Origin: Symsagittifera roscoffensis
Lineage: Eukaryota; Xenacoelomorpha; Acoela; Convolutidae
Length of the DNA: 64,000 nucleotides
Reading direction: 5' to 3'
NCBI RefSeq assembly: GCF_963678635.1
Contig: NC_087063.1
Coordinates: 77,583,617-77,647,616, forward strand
Shown here: positions 56,565 to 64,000 of the stretch, piece by piece
How the letters are laid out: every line of letters starts with the position of its first letter
Numbering within the stretch: the stretch's first letter is position 1
Program-made: the position numbers and the translations under genes
Notes under the pieces: model-generated
Seen by the model: only the letters and a program-made list of their open reading frames with translations
Told to the model about the DNA's origin: nothing
Databases searched by the model: none

Positions 56565-57120
56565 CAAGACTAATGAACGTAGTGAAGACTCTTATATAGG
56601 TCTTGCTGATTTTTTGTTTGTTTTTCAGGAACAAGTCTTAAAATGCTCTAATAACTACAGATATGCATTCATACATAATGATGCATTTATGAATGCCTTT
56701 AGGTATAATGCACTTTTTGAGTTCAATTGAAATTCATCTGTTGAAAGTGACGTAAATGGAGCAAAAAAAAAACGAACGTGGAAATGGCGCAAAAAACGTG
56801 AAAGATTTCTAATTTCGAAAGTGGAATTTAATTTTTTGATTTCCAGCGGAATAAAAACTTTACCTATTGATCCAGTTTTCTCTGGTTGGGTTATTGTTAT
56901 CAAAAAAGCGCCGGTCATATATCGTTCTAGAAATTCAAAGAGCTTAAAGGGCATCTTTTTTTTCTTTGAAATTCGATACTTTGAAATAAAAACTTTACCT
57001 TTTGATCCAGTTTTCTCTGGTTGGGTTATTGTTATCACAAAAGCGCCGGTCATATATCGTTCTAGAAATTCAAAGAGCTTATAGGGCATCTATTTTTTTT
57101 CTTTGAAATTCGAAATTTGA
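56565..57120. repeat. Dispersed repeat with internal duplication
   Basis: Homologous to 36643-37035. Here the stretch with AATAAAAACTTTACCT through TTTGAAATTCGA is present twice in tandem (about 56850-56984 and 56985-57120). Confidence 0.85.
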
Positions 57121-57745
57121 GATTTTTTCAACGAAGTGTTTTTTTTTCATGTTTACTTGCGTTCATTACTCTTTTTCAATCTTCGATTGAGTATGTTTTC
57201 CTAATCCACTGCTGTTGCTAACGAATAAAGCAAGATTTTCAATCCTAAGCTGGGGCACAACATCGGATCTCCTGAAAGAAATTAAATCAAGTTAACATCC
57301 TCCACACCAGCGTTCAATTTGAATTGCTTTGTTCTGATCGCCTGAAAATTGGAATTCAGAATCAAGCTCCTATCCTCTCCCCTAATTGGCTGGGGGGGGG
57401 GGGGGTTTCCAAGAAGTTATAATAAAAATTGAGATTTTCGCGATTCGCAAAGGATCTGTTGAAGGCTATCAGGATTTTCTGAGCATAGTCAGTTTCTATT
57501 ATTTCCCTATATTGCAGACTAGGTTATTTTGTTGAGTGAAGCTCTTTTTTTGCGGCAAGTTGTTTTTTTAGCGCCTGGAAAGTGTGCGTGGTACAAAAAT
57601 GAGCTTATCGTATGCTGGGTTTTTCCATCGTGGATAATTGGGCTTAATTTTTCAGATCTTTCATTGATCTCACCTGAACATGGTTTGAACTTAATTTGAC
57701 CTCCTGATTTTCAACTGTTATCTGCTGTGAGAGAGTGAACAAGCG

Positions 57746-60700
57746 ATGAATGTGATTGTGGCTGGCAGTGGCTTTCTGGGCAAACATCTCCATGAGTATT
57801 TATCCAAGAGTGGACACTCAGTCACCCTTCTGTCCAGAACTGCCAGTAAGTTGAACTGAATTTTAAGTTAATGCTAAATTCTTGGCAATATTCTTCTCAG
57901 TCAATGAATCTGAACTGTCAATGAATCAATAACTTCTCATTTTGAGATGGGAAACCAGTATTTTTAAGAGTCGATGAACTTAAGACACTGTATATTGGTC
58001 GCGATGATTTTTTTACTTTTTTTACGAAAGGTCTTAAAACTTGTTCAGGCTACTTTTTTTAGCGGTTCGACTTCTGATTTCTTTTCAAGTTCAGTTTGTT
58101 TCCTTTGTTAAAAGGAAGGCAATTTCAACTATCGACGAGCAAACGTTAAAAGGTCACGAAAAACGTGATCCGCTTCTAATTTCGTAAATGGAATATATTT
58201 TTACACAATCAACTCTTGTGTGATAGTATGAACCCTCGTTTTTCCAACCTAAAGCGCAAATATTAGTGTTCATTTTGAAAGTGTTCATTTATTGCATTAT
58301 GTGCATAAGATCAATAACCAGCTATTAAGTACAGCCACTGCTAAGGATATTAACACAGACTATTATATTACAATCAGCACTTTAGCTTCAAAGCATCATG
58401 GATCTGCAGCGTAGAAGTAGGGAAGGAGGCCCGCAACAAAATAAGAGGGTTCGAACTTGGGCAGGGTCGGATGTTTTGAATGATTTTTTTCGTATACTAG
58501 TATACTAGTTAAAATGCGTCCGCTCTATAATTTGAGGCATGTTAGTTGGTAAATTTCTTTTTTTTTTCAAATTGACTGGTACTGCTAACGCGTCATAATT
58601 GGATTGTGTCACTAAGTAATTATGTAGACTCATAAATGGCGTGCGTCACTTAAGAAGTTATGAACAAAGTTTTACTAATTCATTTTTCCCAGTAAGCGTT
58701 ATCGGTCATGTTTTTGCTGGTGTATGCGAAGTGCAACTTCGCATCTGTGTTCAGATTTCCCAGAGATAAAAATGTTACGTATTGATTCCTAATTTCTCCA
58801 CTATTGATCCGAAATTTGAGGTTTTTCAAAAATCAATCAGTGATTTTTTTTCTGTTTAATTGCGTTTATTGACTTTTTTCCATCTGTCTGTTGGAAAAGA
58901 GTCAATGAACGGTCAATTAATTATTGAGTTAACTCAATCTATAATATTCTGTTTTGAGGTCAGGAACCAGTTTTTTCAATAAGCGGTTAATGAATTATTG
59001 AGTTAACATATTCTATAACGTTTCATTTTGAGGTCGGAAACCAATATCTTAAGTCCTTTAGTCAAGTTAAAATTGGGTAAAAAAATGTAATTAACGTAAA
59101 ATCTAGTATTTTCAACCGATTAAGATTCTTCAGGCAACCGATCTTGCCAATTGCTTGGTTTTGTCTTTTCAACAGAATTGTACAAATTATAACCCAAAAA
59201 TTTGGTGTTCTGTGAAATTATTGAGTTATAACCGACTTAATTGATTGGTATATAACAGGCGTTTGAGATTCATAACAATTGCGAGAGCAAGTGTCTTGTA
59301 ACAACATCCATGTTCGTTCCCTTTTGGCCTAGAGGTAGCGTGGTCTTTTTTGCCCTCCAAGGTCTGGGGCTCGTGTCCCATCCGGACCTTGTGAAATTGC
59401 TTTGCAGTAAACATAGAATTGTTTGTCTGCTCAAGTTTTGTCGGCTTAGATGCCACATCAGGTGTATTCCTTGTGCTTTTAGCCAATTTCATTATAAATG
59501 CAAGTATTGTTTCTTGTAGTTTCAGGGGAGACTTTTTTTAAAATTGTTTATTTTTTTTTCGGGTAAACTAATGTCTACTCGAAAATTGCCGGCTTTGTTT
59601 CGTAAGTTTTTTTTCCGCTGCTAATTTAAAATTCAAAAGTTTACTTGGCGTGTTCGCCTAAAATGAACTTTTATCGAGACATACGAAAATGTTAGACGTG
59701 GTTTTTTCAACCTTTCATTTTCTCGATTTATGTTTTTTCTGCCTGTGTTGTATTGCAAGTATATGTGGCCTGAGGTGGAATTTTGTAATAGATGAACAAT
59801 AATGAAAGAAAAGGTTCGACGACACGAAATTTGGTGACACTGACAACTCAAAGATGATGACATTCAAATTTTTAAAGAAAAAAGAAGAAAGAACACTTGA
59901 ATTCCTGTATAAAAATCTATGCATCAATACAGTAAAGTGTAATGAATATTAATTCAGGTTTCATGTAGATTGCTTACGTTATTTTTGCCATATTTATTTT
60001 TTTTTTTTAAATCTTTGTAAATCATTTTTCTCTAACAGTCGGAATAACAAGAAAATTAGTTTTTGTTTCTTTTTTTTAAAATCTGTGCTAATAAAACAGC
60101 CACCGAATATCGTTGTTAGTTTATTCGTTGCTTCAAAATCCGTTGAGCGTAATTCAATTTGCTTCATTCAGTCGAAATTCGCTGCTTTTGATCGAGAAGT
60201 TGCTCGATGTCTTCATATAGAGAAAATGTTTCGCTGATCACAGTGGCGTGCGCAGAAGTTTTTTTTTAAGTGGGGGGGGGGGGGTATGAAAATTTTTTGA
60301 AAAGTTTGTCGACACCTTTTTTTAGGTCGACCAATTAGATTAAAAAAGGATCTCGTAAAGTTATAGCAAAGGGGGGAACCTTTGGAATGATTTGGCAACC
60401 AGAATTGAGGTATTGGTGGGGGGGGGGGGGGGGGGGATGGGGGCTGGGGGCTGGGGCGGTTGCCCTCGCTTCCCTTTGGCATGCTACTGCTCGCTGATTT
60501 ATTTATTATGCAGAAAATGTTTCGCTTATGAAATAAAACACAATGTTACTTTTTGAATGATCTGAGTTCTGATTACCTTCGTTTCGATAAATTTTAAACT
60601 TCAATTTTCAAATACCGTCTGCTTTAAATGATTTCTGTTTTTTAAGACTGTGAGCTTGTTTGCTCTTATTTAGAGGTCTTCCCTCGCACCATCACGTGGT

Positions 60701-61630
60701 CTGAATTGAAAACTGGAGGGGGTCTCCCCAAAAGTGACGTCATCATCAATCTTTGTGGCGAGAATGCTTTCAAACCCTTCTTTGTCAAGCCCTACAATGA
60801 TAAATACAAACAAGACATTTTGGACAGTCGCATAGGTGTGAACAAACTTTTGGGAAAAGCTCTGGGAGAGACGAAGGCAGAAGACAGACCGAGTGTGTAT
60901 GTGTCTGCATCAGCAGTCGGAGTCTACGCTTCAAATGAAAACAAAACCTTTAGGTATCTTCCGTTGGTTGTTGGTTTGGTTTTAGTCAACCGCAGCGTTG
61001 AGAATACCTCGGATTTGAAGCAAGGAAGAGAACATTTTGTATGATTTTTTATCTGTAAAAAAACTTGCTCAGTGAAACAGAATTTGAAGACACGAAAATT
61101 TACTTCAAAAAGCTTGTTTTACCCAAACACAAATGAGGCTAAAGTAGAAGCTTATTCTAGGAATTTGCCTAAGCAACCGCCAGCAATTGGCCAACTGTAT
61201 TTTTTCAAATGTCAGTGAATGTAGTGAAGACGCTTATACAGGTCTTTATAATTTTTTTAAACTTAAGATCAGTTTTGGTTTTTTGTCTGTTTGACTTTTC
61301 ATTTTTTTTAAATTTGTGCGTTTGCTAAAAAGAAGGCAAACTCCCCTATTGAACAGCAAAGTTTTAAAGATTTCTTTTAGATACACTGAGTTTTATGGTG
61401 AAATTTTTGCAATTGTCAGCAATTGGCTAACTGTACGTGTTTTTGTTCAGTGAGGAGAGTGAATTGCCACGTGACCTGGAGGGTAACTTCATGGTTGATA
61501 TGGTGTCCAAGTGGGAAGAAAGTGCACACGAGGTGGTTGAGGGGCAGAAGAAGGAGTGTCGGGTGGCCACTGTGAGGATTGGACTGGTACTAGGAGTGGA
61601 AGGGGGAATGTTACAACAGCTCAAGTGGCA
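57746..61630 (+). CDS. SDR39U1-like epimerase family protein, 5' part
   Basis: Exon 1 is 57746-57845 (donor CA|GTAAG), exon 2 60674-60953 (TTTAG|AG ... AG|GTATCT), exon 3 starts at 61451 (GTTCAG|TG). Phases join cleanly: Lys34 and Ser127 are split codons. The start VIVAGSGFLGKHL is the NAD(P)-binding G-x-G-x-x-G turn of an extended short-chain dehydrogenase; VTLLSRTA, RTITWSEL, VIINLCGEN, DSRIGVNKLL and MVSKWEE follow the order of animal SDR39U1 and bacterial relatives. Its substrate is not established in any organism I know. The end of exon 3 is unsure (donors at 61625, 61631 or 61642), and the last third of the protein was not found before the window ends. Intron 1 (2.8 kb) is filled with repeats. 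Confidence 0.85.
58210..58750 (+). repeat. Dispersed repeat, copy 2
   Basis: Homologue of 38985-39400. It contains an insert at 58395-58475 with a B-box-like GGGTTCGAAC and ends in the hairpin GCGAAG-TGCAA-CTTCGC. Confidence 0.8.
59326..59530 (+). repeat. tRNA-derived SINE-like element
   Basis: TGGCCTAGAGGTAGCGTGG and, 40 bp on, GGGGCTCGTGTCCC look like the two halves of a tRNA promoter; the following GTCGGCTTAG tail matches 41600-41700. Confidence 0.55.
60239..60490. mobile_element. hAT-like MITE in the SDR39U1 intron
   Basis: Ends CAGTGGCGTGC and GCATGCTACTG are imperfect inverted repeats. The 8-bp TCGCTGAT stands on both sides (60231-60238 and 60491-60498). The inside has long G-runs and shares the AGGTC-ACCAA stretch with the element at 42190. 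Confidence 0.8.
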
Positions 61631-61644
61631 GTACTTTTTCGGTA

Positions 61645-64000
61645 GATTTAGATTTTGTACAAAAATCATGATTCATAATATCAAAAACTTACGAAAAAAG
61701 AGAAAAAGGATTTTTTTCCCCAATGAGCTGGGCTGGGTGATAAATGGCAGCAAAAGATATATGTTTGCTGCCATCTACTGTTGCTATATTTCCGAAATGA
61801 ATTTGGAGCGTTTGATTAATTCTTTTCAAATTTTGCTGAAAAACTGGCCAGCACCTTTCATGATAGATTTTCAACTCTAAAACAGTACATATTTTCTGTG
61901 TATTTTATACCGATTGTCCAAGGGGGTGTTTTTAAAGTATTAGAATCTATCAAAAAAATTTCAGCACAGGCTTTTTACACTTGCGAAGCAATGTGTTATA
62001 TTCGAACTTTCTTTTCTTCCAACCTAAATCGCAAATACTGTTGCGACTTTTTTGCGACTAATTCGCAATTATTGTTTCGACTTTAAGCAACAATATTTGC
62101 TGCGTCGAATTTGCTGCATCGAATTGGCAATAAGATATTTTGATATTTTTTGCACCTTTGATATTAGTTGCACGTTTACAGTTTATTGATAACATGTGCT
62201 CTGACGTTCTAATAGTTATAAGTTTACACAGTTGATGCATTTTTAATTCATCAAAAGAACCGAAGAAAGAGATTTGTTTCAAACAACATTGCAATAATAA
62301 AATCTTGATTTCAGAAATTTTCTAACTCAATATATTTCGCAATTTATTGAAGCGCATAATTTATACAATATGTGGCTTTATGATTTGCGATTTCTTACAT
62401 GCAAAATTGTATCTTTTTGTATTTGACGTTACTTTTACTGCATCGAATTGGCAGTTTGTTAGCATATGGAGCTTAATTATTGGTGGCTAGTTTTTGCGGA
62501 TTTTAAACATCCGTGGCTGAATGGTTAGTTCGTGAGACTCAAATTTGCTAGGTCGCAGATTTTTGCTAATTCGAGTTTTTGCTAAGCCTCAAGTTGTTGC
62601 AAATTCGTGGCTTAATTCTACTTTTTTCTATGTCACTTAATAGTGCTGCTTTTTGTTCGTGTTCTCGTAAGTATTAGCGAAGCGCAGCTTCGCCTCAGTT
62701 TATATTTGGAATAACTACTGTTTGAAAAATGTTAAAGGGTTATTGCACCAATATTTGCTAAATGATTTGCAGATTTTTTTTGATTTTTCCTGATTGCCCT
62801 AAAATGGCTAAAATAATTACAGTCTATAAAGAAGGTAATCATTTATATCCCTCAAATTTTGACCAATGGCCTTACTGCCAGTGTTAGTGAAGCTCCCGTA
62901 AAGACTTTTCTGCATCCGCATGATATTATATTCCAAAAATTTTTATTTACTCAACATTAATCAGTTCGGTTGTCGGTTAAGTCGAGGAACATTTGACTCA
63001 ATTGTTTCATTTAGTACCCAAACTAAGCGTATTGTATTATAACAAAGAATTTTTTTCAACCTTAGTCGCAAATAAAAGTGCTCATTTGGTGGCACTTTTG
63101 ATATATTTCCATTTAATCATATTTAAGCTTATTTAAGCATAAACAATTTAATGGCCATATGTTGCTGCTTTTTTGGGTAGTATTTTGTTCTGTTTTGAAA
63201 AAAAAAAACATTTTTCATGAAACTATAAGGGATTTATTGTTTTTGATTTTTTTTGCGATGCTTTTGATTTTTTTTCTTTTTTTTGCAGAAATGTCAGTTT
63301 TTCTCGAACACTAGTGTACACTTTTTCAATGGTACCAATGGAAAAGCCGGCTGCTTTTCTATGTGCCTGCTAGTGTTTTTTTCCTAGCCTTTTCTCATTT
63401 AACCTCACGTTCTACGACCTTCATAAGTTTCAGTAAAGTGATTTTCGGGCTATTTGTTTTGAGTTTTATCATTTTCTCAAATGCTAAATGCACAAATCTG
63501 AGATGAAGCTTTCAATTCATTGAAAAAACCATAGAGATTTCCCCTTCATAAGCGGCAATTCCCTGATTCAAGTAGAAAAAAGTTGTTGACATTTTGGTTA
63601 ATTTTTAAAACTTTTTGACTTTTCCCAAAAACACCCAAATCTGAGATAAATACTTCAATTGAAAGAGCGAGTAGCAGTGTTTTCCTTTGAATAAGCGGTT
63701 AATCCCGTATTTAGCAGAGAAAAACTAGGGTTTATCCTAAAGTCCCTTATTCGAAGTTTTGAAAATTCTGCATATCCGTATCAGTACAATATATGATTAA
63801 AATATTAGAACAGCTAGATCCAGCATTAGCTGGGCCACAAGTTTACTTCCAAGCGACCGTTGCAATTTGATTGCAACAATTCAGCAATTAAATAGAAACT
63901 GTAGCTGCTTTTTTGGTGACTAGTGTTAGTTAAATTATAAGCAGTCGTGGAGCAGATATAAGAGCGTGATACTCCTATAATCAACAATTTTTGCAAGGTG
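61645..64000. other. Intron or 3' region, repeats only
   Basis: No further SDR39U1 exon was recognised. Repeats: an AACCTAAATCGCAAATA fragment near 62020 and AACCTTAGTCGCAAATA near 63059, the end hairpin at 62677, a ~240-bp relative of the 28440 family at 63480-63720, and tRNA-like starts at 62513 (GTGGCTGAATGGTTAG) and 63947 (GTGGAGCAGATATAAGAGCG), the latter cut by the window end. Confidence 0.5.

Noticed and set aside
56655-57089. 144-codon minus-strand ORF with an internal protein repeat
   Set aside because: The repeat is a DNA duplication within a dispersed repeat that also occurs at 36643-37035, where the frame is not kept.

Overview
This is AT-rich genomic DNA from an invertebrate animal; I cannot name the species. 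The evidence is spliced genes with GT/AG introns and short TTTTCAG/TTTTAG acceptors, animal-type genes (MTCH2, a PEX10-like RING protein, SDR39U1), and a heavy load of LTR, LINE, hAT-like and SINE-like repeats. At several genes a 3' splice acceptor lies right at or just before the initiator ATG, which hints at spliced-leader trans-splicing. No functional tRNA, rRNA or CRISPR array was seen.

Layout. 1-8940: a tandem array of ~2.8 kb non-coding units, two of them virtually identical (period 2837 bp). 8955-10558: the truncated remains of an LTR retroelement. 11040-26507: a complete, young 15.5 kb Ty3/gypsy-like element on the minus strand, with 921-bp LTRs differing at only about four places. 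Read in its sense direction it has the 5' LTR, a ~3 kb leader with a reiterated CCGGAGGGG motif, Gag-protease (18155-22612), the C-terminal part of Pol with an intact integrase and a macro-domain-like tail (15274-18225), a third ORF with an SGNH/GDSL-hydrolase signature (12780-14887, frameshifted), and the 3' LTR. Reverse transcriptase and RNase H are missing, apparently by one deletion near 18200. The element is bounded exactly by 541-bp direct repeats.

27049-64000 holds host genes, all on the plus strand, in a sea of repeats: MTCH2 (two coding exons, 31017-36104) whose intron carries a dead CR1-like LINE, itself with an SGNH-type ORF1; a single-exon PEX10-like RING gene (48418-49137); a seven-exon gene of unknown function (52019-56272); and the 5' part of an SDR39U1-like epimerase gene (from 57746; its 3' end was not found). 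Between them lie hAT-like MITEs with 8-bp target duplications, a second MITE family present in both orientations, and an abundant family of tRNA-related short elements marked by small hairpins.

The most notable system is the LTR element: its Pol ends in what looks like a TARG1/ALC1-type macro domain with altered catalytic positions, it carries an SGNH ORF, it seems to have moved recently despite lacking RT, and its LTR hairpin shows compensatory changes relative to an older copy.
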